DNA of 64,000 bases from JBFXAN01 sp050184225 (GCA_050184225.1 JBFXAN010000006.1:1-64000); one strand, 5' to 3'; positions 32,333 to 41,460 are shown, numbered from the stretch's first letter. Numbers and translations: made by a program. Notes: generated by a model from the letters alone, not told the origin.

Positions 32333-33122
32333 ACACCACACTCGATGTCCCCCCATCGACATTGATCGCAACCCCGGTGATATACCCGGCCCGCTCCGAC
32401 AGCAGAAACGCGATCAACGCGGCCACTTCGCTCGCTTCGCCGACACGCCCGAGAGGTATCGCGGCGCCCATTCGCTCGTAGGCATCGTCCAGGGGTAGAT
32501 CGGGGTGCCGTCGCACAGCAGCGCGGGCGATCTGCGCGCTCTTGATCAAGCCGATGCAGACGGTATTGACGAGGATGTTGTCCTTCGCCAGTTCCTTCGA
32601 CATCGCTTTCGTCAGCGCGATGCCGGCCGCGCGGCTGACCGAGGTCGGCAATGAGTTGGCGCCCGGCTGCTTCGCACCGATGTTCGTGATGTTGATGATC
32701 CGGCCGCCACCCGCCTCGCGCATCCCCGGCACGACGAGACGCGACAACCGCACCGCCGCCATCAGCTTCAGGTCGAGGTCGGAATACCACGCCTCGTCCT
32801 GGACCGACTCAAACCCGCCGGCCGCAGACGTCCCCGCGTTATTCACCAGCAGCGTGATCGGTCCCAGTTCCGCGGATACACGCTCCACACACGCCGCAAT
32901 GTCGTCGGCGCGGCTCACATCGGCCGGAACGGCGAGCACAGCGGCGCCGGTCGACGCGCGAATCTCCTCGACCGTCTGCGTCAATACGTCAGGTCTCCGC
33001 GCGCAGATCGCGACGCGCGCCCCTTCCCGCGCCAACTCCTCAGCCGTGGCGCGACCGATCCCCTCACTCCCACCCGTGATGAGAGCGACTCGTCCCGCGA
33101 GTCCAAGATCCATCCACGCCAC
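32331..33122 (-). CDS. SDR family protein lacking the catalytic Tyr and Lys
   Basis: 263 residues. The Rossmann site TGGSEGIG (16-23) and NNAG (94-97) are intact, and the C-terminal GYITGVAINVDGGTS is typical. The active-site stretch that normally reads YxxSK here reads PTSVSRAAG, giving T160 and R164 where Tyr and Lys are expected, and the helper Ser is also not evident. It therefore probably binds NAD(P) but catalyses differently or not at all. Convergent with the alcohol dehydrogenase. Confidence 0.85.
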   Translation of the reverse strand: MAWMDLGLAGRVALITGGSEGIGRATAEELAREGARVAICARRPDVLTQTVEEIRASTGAAVLAVPADVSRADDIAACVERVSAELGPITLLVNNAGTSAAGGFESVQDEAWYSDLDLKLMAAVRLSRLVVPGMREAGGGRIINITNIGAKQPGANSLPTSVSRAAGIALTKAMSKELAKDNILVNTVCIGLIKSAQIARAAVRRHPDLPLDDAYERMGAAIPLGRVGEASEVAALIAFLLSERAGYITGVAINVDGGTSSVV

Positions 33123-33303
33123 CCCTCGCTGCAGACTGTGGCTACCCTACGGACCTCGCCAGCCATGGTCAAGGGAATCGCGGTCCGTCCAACGGCAGCA
33201 CCGCATGACGAACGCACTTTGTGCAGAGGATACGGTTTCGGTGCTTTCGATTGCGTATCATTGGCAGAATGGTGCACTGACCTCACTCCCGCAGGAGCTC
33301 CGA

Positions 33304-34959
33304 ATGACCAGCCTCGCCGAACCGACGCCGATCGCGACACCCGAGGATTTCCCCGTCGATTGGGATGACCCATCCGACGCCGCGCTGCATTGGACCTGGG
33401 ACCAGATGCATACCCCGCGCCCGATCTGCCCGCTGGGGCGTGACCTGATGCCGTTCGCTTTTGCTACGGGCATGACGGCGGGGTTCCGCGAAAGCGGCGC
33501 ACCGATCAAGGAACGGCGCCTGCGGTTTGTGAACACATTCCTCTACGCGGCCATGATCCCGGACCTTGCGTTGCTGCCGGATACACCCGCCCGCATGCAG
33601 TCGATCGTGGCCGAGCGCGGCCCCGACATGTACCAGCGATGGCTCGATGTCTATCTGCCCGAGGTCCAGGCCACCAACGAGCGGCTCCGTTCGTACGCCT
33701 ACACCGCCGCGGGCGACACCGAGCTGCGCGCGTTCATTGACGAAACGCTACCGGCGCTGGCGCGCATGTGGGAGATCCATTTCCTGTTGATGCCGGGCTT
33801 CATGATCTCGGCCGGGTTCAAGAACTTCTGCGCGCACCGGCTGGGCCTGACCGCGCTGGAAGCATTCGAGATGATGCAGGGGGCGCCCAACATGTCGGTC
33901 GAGTCCGGCAGCACCCTCTGGCGGCTCGCGCACGGTGCGCCGGCCAGCGTCCAGGACATGATCGCCACGCAGAGCGCCGATGATGCTCTCGCGTACCTAC
34001 GAGAGACAGCCGAGGGACGCGCCTTCCTCGCGGCGCTGGCCGAATATCTCGCGGTCTATGGCTGGCGCAAAGGGCACTTCGACGTGATCGGACCGGCCTG
34101 GGCCGAGGCGCCGGCGCTGGCGCTCGATCAGGTGCGGCTGTTGCTGCGCGCCCCGACCGACCCGGCCGAGGACCAGCAGCGCGGCGCAGAGCGGGCCGAG
34201 CAGGCGGCGGCGGCCTGCCGGCAGCGGCTCGCCGACGACCCGGCGGCGCTGGCCGAGTTCGATGCGCTCTATCAGATAGTCAAGCGCTATCCACAGCTCC
34301 AGGAGAACCACAACTTCTACATCGACCAGACCTTCATGGCGTTGCTGCGCCTGCCGTTCCTCGAGGCGGGGCGGCGGATGGCGGCGCGGGGACAGATCGA
34401 CGACGCCGAGGAGTACGCCTACCTGCGCCTCGACGAGATCCGCGACGCGCTGGGCGGCGATACCACACCGCATCACGACGCCGTCGCCGAGCGGCGGACG
34501 GAGATGGAACGCTGGCAGTCATATCTGCCGCCCCAGGCGATCGGCACGCCGCCGCCGGCCGGGGCCGCCTCGGACTTCGAGTCCGACTTCTTCGGCGCGC
34601 CGGTGGAACCATCCCGCGACCCACGGGTGGTCCAGGGGCTGCCCGGCTCGCGCGGGGTGGCGACCGGCGTCGCGCGCGTCGTGCGCACGCTCACCGAGGC
34701 CGACCAGATCGAGGAGGGCGACATTCTCGTCTGCGAGATGACGACACCAGCCTGGACACCCCTGTTCGCTGGTCTGGCCGGTATCGTCGCCGATTCCGGC
34801 GGCCCGCTCTCCCACTGCGCGATCGTTGCCCGCGAGTTCGACATTCCTGCCGTAGTGGGCACGCGGCTCGGTACGCGCCTGATTCCCGACGGCGCCCGGA
34901 TCACGATCGACGGTGGCCAGGGGGTCGTTCGCATCGAATCTTACCCCACCTCGCCGTGA
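33304..34959 (+). CDS. PEP-utilising swivelling-domain protein without ATP-grasp domain
   Basis: 551 residues from ATG 33304 (SD AGGAG); a frame open far upstream is antisense to the SDR gene. The last 110 residues are the phosphohistidine swivel domain of PEP synthase and rifampin phosphotransferase type enzymes (GLPGSRGVATGVARVVR, SGGPLSHCAIVAREFDIPAV). The first 430 residues are helical and match the middle region of rifampin phosphotransferase-like proteins (WEIHFLLMPGFMISAGFKNF, NHNFYIDQ). The usual N-terminal ATP-binding domain is absent and is not encoded next door. The C-terminal YPTSP lies at the edge of a repeat. Confidence 0.8.
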   Translation: MTSLAEPTPIATPEDFPVDWDDPSDAALHWTWDQMHTPRPICPLGRDLMPFAFATGMTAGFRESGAPIKERRLRFVNTFLYAAMIPDLALLPDTPARMQSIVAERGPDMYQRWLDVYLPEVQATNERLRSYAYTAAGDTELRAFIDETLPALARMWEIHFLLMPGFMISAGFKNFCAHRLGLTALEAFEMMQGAPNMSVESGSTLWRLAHGAPASVQDMIATQSADDALAYLRETAEGRAFLAALAEYLAVYGWRKGHFDVIGPAWAEAPALALDQVRLLLRAPTDPAEDQQRGAERAEQAAAACRQRLADDPAALAEFDALYQIVKRYPQLQENHNFYIDQTFMALLRLPFLEAGRRMAARGQIDDAEEYAYLRLDEIRDALGGDTTPHHDAVAERRTEMERWQSYLPPQAIGTPPPAGAASDFESDFFGAPVEPSRDPRVVQGLPGSRGVATGVARVVRTLTEADQIEEGDILVCEMTTPAWTPLFAGLAGIVADSGGPLSHCAIVAREFDIPAVVGTRLGTRLIPDGARITIDGGQGVVRIESYPTSP

Positions 34960-34970
34960 GGAGACCCGAA

Positions 34971-35049
34971 TGTGTCATCCTGAGCGACAGCGAAGGATCT
35001 CGGAGGTTACGTACGTCCGAGATCCTTCGCTGTCGCTCAGGATGACACA
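34971..35049. repeat. Type C palindrome, perfect 34-bp arms
   Basis: The left arm TGTGTCATCCTGAGCGACAG plus CGAAGGATCTCGGA (34971-35004) is the exact inverse of 35016-35049, around an 11-base loop. Flanks CCTCGCCGTGAGGAGACCCG and ACCCGATCCACTCACGGAG are shared with the copy at 47726-47801, so the full element is longer than the palindrome (about 34941-35080). Confidence 0.92.
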
Positions 35050-35115
35050 ACCCGATCCACTCACGGAGCGTTGGCATGAGGTGGTGACACGGGCGCGAAG
35101 TATCCGGCCGCGACC

Positions 35116-36546
35116 TCATTCGTCCGGCGCCGGAAAGCGATGAATGCCGGCGGCCGCGACGACGGCGACGACGGCGAGGACGAGCAGCACGGCGAAGATC
35201 AGGCGAAACACGCCGATACCCGGCGCGGTGTCGCCGCTGCTGAGCACGGCGCCGAGTATGCCCGCGCCGACGATGCTGCCCAGGTAGCGCATCATCGAAT
35301 TGGTCCCGGACGCGGTCGCGGCCAGGCCGGCGGGCGCCGTTTCGATCGCGGCGGTGCTCGCCGGTCCGGTGCTCAGCCCCATGCCCAGGCCGAGCACCGC
35401 CAGGGACGCGGCCAGGTAGCCGTAGCCGGCATCGGCACGCAGACCGGCCAGCAGCAGGACGACCCCTCCGGCGACGAAGCAACTCCCGACCAGCGCGGGC
35501 AAGCGACGGCCCCACGCATCGGAGAGCCGGCCCGCGCCCGGGGCGAGCACCGCCATCAGCACCGAGAGCGACGCGAGCAGCAGGCCGGCAGCGGTGGCGC
35601 CGCGCCCCTGCACCTCCTTCAGGAAGAAGGGGATCGTCAGCAAAGTCGTGTACATGACGAGGTTGCTGAGGAGGATGTACACGGTGGAGGCCGCGAACGA
35701 GCGACGACGAAAGAGCCGCCAATCGGTGAGCGGCAACGGGCCGGTGCGCTGGCGTCGCACAAACAGCCAGGTACACCCGACCAACCCGACGATACCGGCG
35801 GCAACGGCGACGGGGTTGACGCCGCCGCGCAGCGCGTTGAGTAGCAATGTCGTCAGCGTCAGCAGCGCCGCGAAGGCGACGGCCCCGAGCCAATCGGCGA
35901 CGAACCGCTCGCGCGGCCGCCCATCCCGGAAGCCGAGCCACGCCTGGCAGAGGAGGGCGACGGCGACAAGCGGGACGTTGATAAGGAAGAGCAGCCGCCA
36001 GGAGCCGAGGCCGACGAGCGCGGCGCCGACCACCGGCCCCGCCGCGGCAGAGGCGGAGAGGACGGAGCCGTTGATGCCAATCGTGCGGCCCAACTCGGCG
36101 ACCGGCACAGACGCGCGCAGCATCGCCATCCCGTTCGGGATCACGGCGGCGCCGGTGAGCGCCTGTCCCGCACGAAAGAGAACGAGGACAGGGAACGAGG
36201 GCGCGAAGGCCGCGCCGATCGAGAAGCCGAGGAAGGCGAGCAATCCGGCACGAAAGACGCGTGCCCGGCCGAGTTGATCGCCGATCCGGCCGCCGAGCGG
36301 CTGGGCGACCGCCATCGCGATCAAATACGCCGAGACCAGCCAGGTGACGCGGCCGGCGCTGACGGCGAACGCCTCTCCGATCTCGGGGAGCGCCACGGCG
36401 AGCATCGTCGAGTTGAGCGGCGCCAGCACGCCCCCCAGCGAGACGGTGAGCAGCAACAGCGCGCGGTTCGGCGCGACGCCGTCCTGTGGTCGAGCGGACG
36501 TTGCAACCGTGGATGTGTCCGCCCGCTGGTCCGATGGCATCCGCAT
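35116..36546 (-). CDS. MFS drug exporter (DHA2/EmrB-QacA type)
   Basis: 476 residues with about 14 predicted hydrophobic helices. Helix 1 is LLLLTVSLGGVLAPLNSTMLAVALPEI; the MFS loop motif GGRIGDQLGRARVF follows helix 2, and motif C (GPVVGAALVGLGSWRLLFLINVP) marks a proton antiporter exporter. Substrates would be lipophilic drugs or dyes. No adjacent regulator gene was found. TCTGACGCATCAGA at 36663-36676, upstream of the start, is a short palindrome that might be an operator. Confidence 0.9.
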   Translation of the reverse strand: MRMPSDQRADTSTVATSARPQDGVAPNRALLLLTVSLGGVLAPLNSTMLAVALPEIGEAFAVSAGRVTWLVSAYLIAMAVAQPLGGRIGDQLGRARVFRAGLLAFLGFSIGAAFAPSFPVLVLFRAGQALTGAAVIPNGMAMLRASVPVAELGRTIGINGSVLSASAAAGPVVGAALVGLGSWRLLFLINVPLVAVALLCQAWLGFRDGRPRERFVADWLGAVAFAALLTLTTLLLNALRGGVNPVAVAAGIVGLVGCTWLFVRRQRTGPLPLTDWRLFRRRSFAASTVYILLSNLVMYTTLLTIPFFLKEVQGRGATAAGLLLASLSVLMAVLAPGAGRLSDAWGRRLPALVGSCFVAGGVVLLLAGLRADAGYGYLAASLAVLGLGMGLSTGPASTAAIETAPAGLAATASGTNSMMRYLGSIVGAGILGAVLSSGDTAPGIGVFRLIFAVLLVLAVVAVVAAAGIHRFPAPDE

Positions 36547-36759
36547 GGCGCCCCCACAACCGCATGCCGCGCCGGTGATGCGCCTGATTGTACTGGTAGG
36601 TGCGATGGAGGCGATGGGGAAGGATCACCAGGCGATGCCTGCGACACTTGTCGCGGCGTGTATCTGACGCATCAGACAGCAATGACGGGTTGTGATGCGC
36701 TATCCTCGGCGGGGCATGATCTGCGGCAGAGGCATCGACTACTGGGACCGGAACAGCCG

Positions 36760-37063
36760 ATGGCAGAGCATCCGCGCAACACGACCGATCGGCATTGGCA
36801 CACCGGCGACACGGCCGTGCTCCGCTACATCACCACCCGTGACGCGCTCGTCGGCGCGACATGGCCCTGCCGCGTCGTCACCGATCGCGACGACCTGCTG
36901 GCGTTGTACATCGCGACAGCCCCCCTTCTCCGGCGAATGGGTGCGATGGACACCCGACCCGGCCTGGACAGTCCCGCAACTCCCTCCGGCCTGGGACACC
37001 GAACCGGTGTCACTCTGGGAAGGCCGGCGCTGGGCATACCCATCTGCCGCGCATAGGGGCTGA
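36760..37063 (+). pseudogene. DUF402-like gene with a frameshift in a C run
   Basis: From ATG 36760 the frame reads HTGDTAVLRYITTRDALVGA and VVTDRDDLLALYIA, the recognisable DUF402 N-terminal half. After a run of six C at about 36919-36924 the sensible continuation (FSGEWVRWTPDPAWTVPQLP) moves to another frame, which stops at 37061-37063. One extra C would explain it. The usual C-terminal part of the domain is also missing, so the gene seems truncated as well. A sequencing error in the C run is possible. Confidence 0.6.
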
Positions 37064-37218
37064 CCGCGGGCAGCCCAATCGTAAATCGCAGAAGACCGGC
37101 TCCCCTAAAGAGACTCCACGCACTCGCGAATCCGTCGTTGGATGCGCCGAGGGTGCGGCCGTTCCCCTGCGAGAGATGATCGTTGTGCCCCACGATGCGC
37201 TTGCCAAGCGTCCATCGG

Positions 37219-37239
37219 TCTGATAGTATCATTATCAGA
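37219..37239. promoter_or_regulatory. Palindrome upstream of dnaJ, candidate HspR-type operator
   Basis: TCTGATA-N7-TATCAGA, a perfect 7-base inverted repeat with a 7-base spacer, 77 bases before the dnaJ start. The geometry (7-7-7) equals that of the HAIR operator bound by HspR, although the sequence differs from CTTGAGT-N7-ACTCAAG. The regulator gene lies two genes downstream, which makes autoregulation through this site an attractive inference. Confidence 0.5.
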
Positions 37240-37316
37240 GTCGCGGGTAGCATTGTACGCAAGATCCTTCATCATGGACTCCGGCGACTCCCGGTTACTC
37301 ATTGGAGGGCGGGTGG

Positions 37317-38363
37317 ATGGCAAAGGACTTCTACGAGACCCTCGGCGTCAAGCGGGACTCCTCTGACAAGGATATCCGCAGCGCGTATCGGAAGCTGGCG
37401 CGCAAGCACCACCCGGACGTGAATCCCGGCGACAAGGCGGCCGAGGAACGATTCAAAGACATCAACGCCGCGTACGAGGTCTTGAAAGACCCTGATAAGC
37501 GGAAGAAGTACGACAAATACGGCGACCGCTGGGAGATGGCCGATCAGATCGAGGAGATGCAGCGGCAGCGTGGCGCCGGTGACTATTTCCGCACATCCAC
37601 CGGCGGCCGGCGAACGACGGCCAGCGACGGTACGTCCTACGAGGAGTTCGACCTCGGCGGCAACGACTTCAGCGACATCCTCGGCGGTATCTTTGGCCGC
37701 GGGCGCGGCCGGCCGGCGCAGCCGCGATCCCGCCGCGGCGACGACCTCGAACATCCCGTCGAGATCACGCTCGAGGAGGCGTTCAACGGCACCAGCCGCC
37801 TGATCCAACTCCAGGTGCCGGAGACCTGTACCACCTGTAGCGGCACTGGCCGGCTCGCAGGCGAGCCATGTCCCACCTGTGACGGCCTCGGCTCGACGAT
37901 CCGCACGAAGCGGCTTGAGGTGAAGGTGCCGCCCGGCGTCGACACCGGCTCGCGCGTTCGCATCGCCGGTCAGGGTAATCCGGGACAAGGCGGCGGCGCC
38001 TCCGGCGACATGATCCTGCTGGTCACGGTTCAGCCGCACGATCGCTTCGAGCGGAAGGGCGCCGACCTCTACATCGACACGCCGGTGCCGCTCACCGACG
38101 CGGTCCTCGGTGGCGAAATCGAGGTGCCGACGCTCAAGGGAACCAAGCTCCGCGTGACCGTCCCCACCAACACCCAGAACGGCCGGTCGATCCGCCTGCG
38201 CGGCCAGGGGATGCCCCGCACCGGCGGCAACCCCGGCGACCTGTTCGCTCGGGTCAAGGTTGTCCTGCCGGCCACGCTGTCAGACCGGGAACGGGCGCTG
38301 TTCGAGGAGTTGCGCGCGATCCATTCCGGCGCCGAGGCGACGGCGGGCAGCGCGGCACGCTGA
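37317..38363 (+). CDS. dnaJ: DnaJ/CbpA-type co-chaperone with a single zinc site
   Basis: 348 residues from ATG 37317 (SD GGAGG). J-domain with HPD at 32-34 (KHHPDVNPG), Gly/Phe-rich linker (FSDILGGIFGRGRG), then a reduced zinc region with only two CxxC pairs (CTTC, CPTC) instead of four, and two substrate-binding beta domains. Stimulates DnaK ATPase and delivers substrates. First gene of dnaJ-hspR-clp. The halved zinc finger is intermediate between DnaJ and CbpA. Confidence 0.93.
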   Translation: MAKDFYETLGVKRDSSDKDIRSAYRKLARKHHPDVNPGDKAAEERFKDINAAYEVLKDPDKRKKYDKYGDRWEMADQIEEMQRQRGAGDYFRTSTGGRRTTASDGTSYEEFDLGGNDFSDILGGIFGRGRGRPAQPRSRRGDDLEHPVEITLEEAFNGTSRLIQLQVPETCTTCSGTGRLAGEPCPTCDGLGSTIRTKRLEVKVPPGVDTGSRVRIAGQGNPGQGGGASGDMILLVTVQPHDRFERKGADLYIDTPVPLTDAVLGGEIEVPTLKGTKLRVTVPTNTQNGRSIRLRGQGMPRTGGNPGDLFARVKVVLPATLSDRERALFEELRAIHSGAEATAGSAAR

Positions 38364-38377
38364 CGCGGAGGTGAACG

Positions 38378-38758
38378 ATGAACGGGGGTGATCGCGTGAT
38401 CCCGAGCGCCATTGACAACAACGAGCCGTGCTATGTGATCAGCGTCGCGGCGAAGATGGTCGGCATGCACCAGCAAACGCTCCGCTACTACGAGCGGGCC
38501 GGCGTGATCGAGCCGTCGCGCTCGCGCGGCAACATCCGGCTGTACTCGCAGTCCGACATCGCCCGCCTGCGCCAGATCCAGCAACTGATCGGCGACTTCG
38601 GCGTCAATCTCGCCGGCGCCGAAGTGATCCTCAAGCTGCGCGATCATATCGTCCGGCTCGAAGAGGAGATCGAAGTGCTGCGACAGCAGCTTGCCGCCGC
38701 CCGGCTCGACCTGCGCAGCGATATGGCGAAGCAGAGCCGAAAGTCGGCGGTCGAGTAG
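38378..38758 (+). CDS. hspR: MerR-family heat-shock repressor HspR
   Basis: 126 residues. A winged-helix MerR DNA-binding domain (YVISVAAKMVGMHQQTLRYYERAGVIEPSRS ... RLYSQSDIARLRQIQQL, written here in two parts) precedes a long coiled coil (IVRLEEEIEVLRQQLAAARLD). Its position between dnaJ and clp is typical of HspR, which represses dnaK/clp genes and is itself titrated by DnaK. It starts 14 bases after the dnaJ stop. Confidence 0.9.
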   Translation: MNGGDRVIPSAIDNNEPCYVISVAAKMVGMHQQTLRYYERAGVIEPSRSRGNIRLYSQSDIARLRQIQQLIGDFGVNLAGAEVILKLRDHIVRLEEEIEVLRQQLAAARLDLRSDMAKQSRKSAVE

Positions 38759-38880
38759 ACGGAGCGACGGTCTCCACGGATGCAGCAGTCCGGGGGACCC
38801 ACACGGGTCCCCTCTATATTCCCGGCCTTTCGCCGGGTGGCGCCGCACACCAGAACGGTGCGGAGAAGGTATCAACAACG

Positions 38881-41331
38881 ATGATGCGACAGGATAGGTT
38901 CACCGAGCAGGCCCGCGAGGCACTCGCGGCATCGCAGGAATTGGTCCGGCAACAGCGGCACAGCCAGTGGGACGTGGAGCACGTCCTCCTCGCCCTCGTC
39001 GACCTTCAGGGCGGCCTCGCCCAGGAGATCCTGAAACGGCTCGACGTGCCCGTCGACCAGCTTCGCCGCCGGATCGCCGAGAGCCTGAATCAGACGCCGA
39101 AGCTCGCCTACGACGTGGTCCAGATCTACACCACGCCGCGGATCGTCCGGTTGCTGGAAAACGCCGACGCCGAAGCGAACCGTCTCAAGGACGAATACAT
39201 CGGCGTCGAGCACCTGCTGATCGCGATCGCCGACGAGCGCGAGGGCGACGCCGCAACCGCCCTGCGTGACCTCGGCATCGACAAGGAGCGCATTTATCGC
39301 GCCCTCTCCGAGGTGCGGGGCAAGGCGCGGGTCGACGACCCCCGCGCCGAGTCGCGCTATCAGGCGCTGGCCAAGTACTCGACCGACCTCACCGCAATGG
39401 CGGCGTCCGGCAAGCTCGATCCCGTGATCGGGCGTGAGGACGAGGTGAAGCGCGTCATGCAGATCCTCAACCGCCGTCAGAAGAACAACCCGGTGATCAT
39501 CGGCGAGGCGGGCGTCGGTAAGACGGCGATCGTCGAGGGGCTCGCCCAGGCGATCGTCGCCGATGACGTGCCGGAGAACCTGCGCGGCAAGCGGCTCGTC
39601 GCGCTCGACGTCGGCGCCCTCGTCGCCGGCTCGAAGTTCCGCGGCGAGTTCGAAGAGCGCCTCCAGGCGATCATGCGCGAGGTGCGCAAGGCCGCCGGTG
39701 AGGTGATCCTCTTCATCGACGAGCTGCACCAGGTCGTCGGCGCCGGCGGCGCCGATGGCGCGATCGACGCCAGCACGATGATGAAACCGGCGCTGGCCCG
39801 CGGCGAGCTGCGCGCGATCGGCGCGACGACGCTCGACGAGTACCGTCGCTATATCGAGAAGGACCCAGCACTGGAGCGCCGCTTTGCCCCGGTGTATGTG
39901 GACGAGCCGAGCGTCGAGGAGACGATCGCGATCCTGCACGGCCTGCGGCCCCGCTACGAGGCGCACCACGATGTCACGATCACCGATGCCGCGCTCGACG
40001 CGGCGGCCAAGCTCTCCGACCGCTACATCACCGAACGCTTCCTGCCGGACAAGGCGATCGACCTGATCGACGAGTCGGCCTCGAAGCACGTGATCGAGGC
40101 GCAGAGCCTGACGCCGGCAATGCGCGGTCTGCGGAAGCGGCTCGACGCACTCAGCGCCGAGATGGACGCCGCTGCCGGCCGCGAGGACTACGAGGCGGCG
40201 GCGCGGGTCAAGCAGGAAGTGCTCACGCTGCAGGAGGAGTGGAACGCGGCCAAGGCCGCTCGCCAGGCCGAGCGCGGTGAGGGCGACGAGGAGATCGTCA
40301 CCGAGCAGGACATCGCCTCCCTGGTCGCATCGATCACCGGCATCCCGATCGACCGGATGCTCGAGGGCGAAGCAGAGAAGCTCCTCCAGATGGAGGAGCG
40401 GCTGCACGACCGCGTCATTGGTCAGGAGGCGGCGATCGAGGCGCTCTCCGACGCGATCCGCCGGGCACGCGCCGGCCTGAAGGACCCCCGCCGCCCGATC
40501 GGCAGCTTCATCTTCCTCGGCCCCACCGGCGTCGGCAAGACGGAGCTGGCGAAGGCGCTGGCCGAGCTGATGTTCGACGACGAGGACGCGATCGTGCGGC
40601 TCGACATGAGCGAGTACCAGGAGCGGCACACCGTCTCCCGCCTGATCGGCGCGCCTCCCGGCTACGTCGGCTACGACGAGGGCGGCGGTCTCACCGAGGC
40701 GGTGCGGCGGCGGCCGTATCGGGTGATCCTCTTCGACGAGATCGAAAAGGCGCACCCCGACGTCTTCAACACACTGCTCCAGATTCTGGAGGACGGCCGG
40801 CTGACCGACGGCCAGGGCCACACGGTCGACTTCCGCAACACCGTCGTCATCATGACGAGTAACCTCGGCACCGGCGACCGCGGCAAGTCGATCGGCCTGA
40901 CGTTAGGCAAGCGGACGGAGAGCACCGCCGACCGGCAGAAGCTGGAGGAGAACGTGCTGCGGGCGCTGCGCGACCACTTCCGGCCGGAGTTCCTCAACCG
41001 GATCGACGAGATCATCGTCTTCGAGCCGCTCACCGAGCGGGAACTGGCCCAGATCGTCGACCTGATGGTCGAGGAAGTGCGGGAGCGCCTGGAGGAGCGG
41101 GGCGTGACGCTGACGTTGACCGCCGCCGCCAAAGACGCACTCGTTCGCGAAGGCTACGACCCGACCTACGGCGCCCGCCCGCTGCGCCGCGTGATCCAGC
41201 GGCAGGTGGAGAACCAGGTCTCCAAGCGCCTGCTCGCCGGCGAGTTCGGCGAAGGCGACACCGTCCACGTCGACCATACGCCGGACGGCTACACCTTCAC
41301 CAAGGTCGAGCCGGCGACCGCCGCGGCGTAA
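38881..41331 (+). CDS. Clp ATPase, ClpC/ClpB type
   Basis: 816 residues from ATG 38881; a second ATG follows directly. Two N-terminal Clp repeats, AAA-1 with GEAGVGKT (about 208-215) and ILFIDELHQVVGAGG, a short middle domain with a UVR-like segment (DYEAAARVKQEVLTLQEEW), AAA-2 with GPTGVGKT (about 547-554) and DEIEKAHPDVFN, and a ClpB-D2-small domain. The short middle domain favours ClpC, which works with ClpP, over the disaggregase ClpB. Third gene of the heat-shock operon. Its last 130 bases are duplicated at about 42784-42912. Confidence 0.95.
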   Translation: MMRQDRFTEQAREALAASQELVRQQRHSQWDVEHVLLALVDLQGGLAQEILKRLDVPVDQLRRRIAESLNQTPKLAYDVVQIYTTPRIVRLLENADAEANRLKDEYIGVEHLLIAIADEREGDAATALRDLGIDKERIYRALSEVRGKARVDDPRAESRYQALAKYSTDLTAMAASGKLDPVIGREDEVKRVMQILNRRQKNNPVIIGEAGVGKTAIVEGLAQAIVADDVPENLRGKRLVALDVGALVAGSKFRGEFEERLQAIMREVRKAAGEVILFIDELHQVVGAGGADGAIDASTMMKPALARGELRAIGATTLDEYRRYIEKDPALERRFAPVYVDEPSVEETIAILHGLRPRYEAHHDVTITDAALDAAAKLSDRYITERFLPDKAIDLIDESASKHVIEAQSLTPAMRGLRKRLDALSAEMDAAAGREDYEAAARVKQEVLTLQEEWNAAKAARQAERGEGDEEIVTEQDIASLVASITGIPIDRMLEGEAEKLLQMEERLHDRVIGQEAAIEALSDAIRRARAGLKDPRRPIGSFIFLGPTGVGKTELAKALAELMFDDEDAIVRLDMSEYQERHTVSRLIGAPPGYVGYDEGGGLTEAVRRRPYRVILFDEIEKAHPDVFNTLLQILEDGRLTDGQGHTVDFRNTVVIMTSNLGTGDRGKSIGLTLGKRTESTADRQKLEENVLRALRDHFRPEFLNRIDEIIVFEPLTERELAQIVDLMVEEVRERLEERGVTLTLTAAAKDALVREGYDPTYGARPLRRVIQRQVENQVSKRLLAGEFGEGDTVHVDHTPDGYTFTKVEPATAAA

Positions 41332-41349
41332 TCCTGCAGTGGGAATCAT

Positions 41350-41388
41350 GGCGGCCGGAGGTGTGGCACAGTCTCCTCAGGCCGCCTC
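41350..41388 (+). terminator. Hairpin after clp
   Basis: GGCGGCCGGAGG (from 41350) pairs with CTCC-TCA-GGCCGCC (41373-41386) with a small bulge, 18 bases after the clp stop, followed by TCTCTGTG. No long U-tract; a probable terminator for the heat-shock operon. Confidence 0.5.
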
Positions 41389-41460
41389 TCTGTGACGGGC
41401 AGTATCAAACGATGTTGACGCCCTTCCGGTACGCGCAATAGGGTGGGATTGAGGCACGCC

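Noticed and set aside
32542..33303. 254-codon N-terminal extension of the PEP-utilising protein
   Set aside because: It is antisense to the SDR gene; ATG 33304 has AGGAG just upstream and fits the domain start.
34901..36682. 593-codon minus-strand frame over the MFS gene
   Set aside because: It overlaps the clear MFS transporter in another frame and runs through a type C repeat; Arg-rich without structure.
38872..40821. 649-codon minus-strand frame opposite clp
   Set aside because: Shadow of a highly G/C-biased essential gene; Leu/Asp/Arg/His-rich with no domain pattern.
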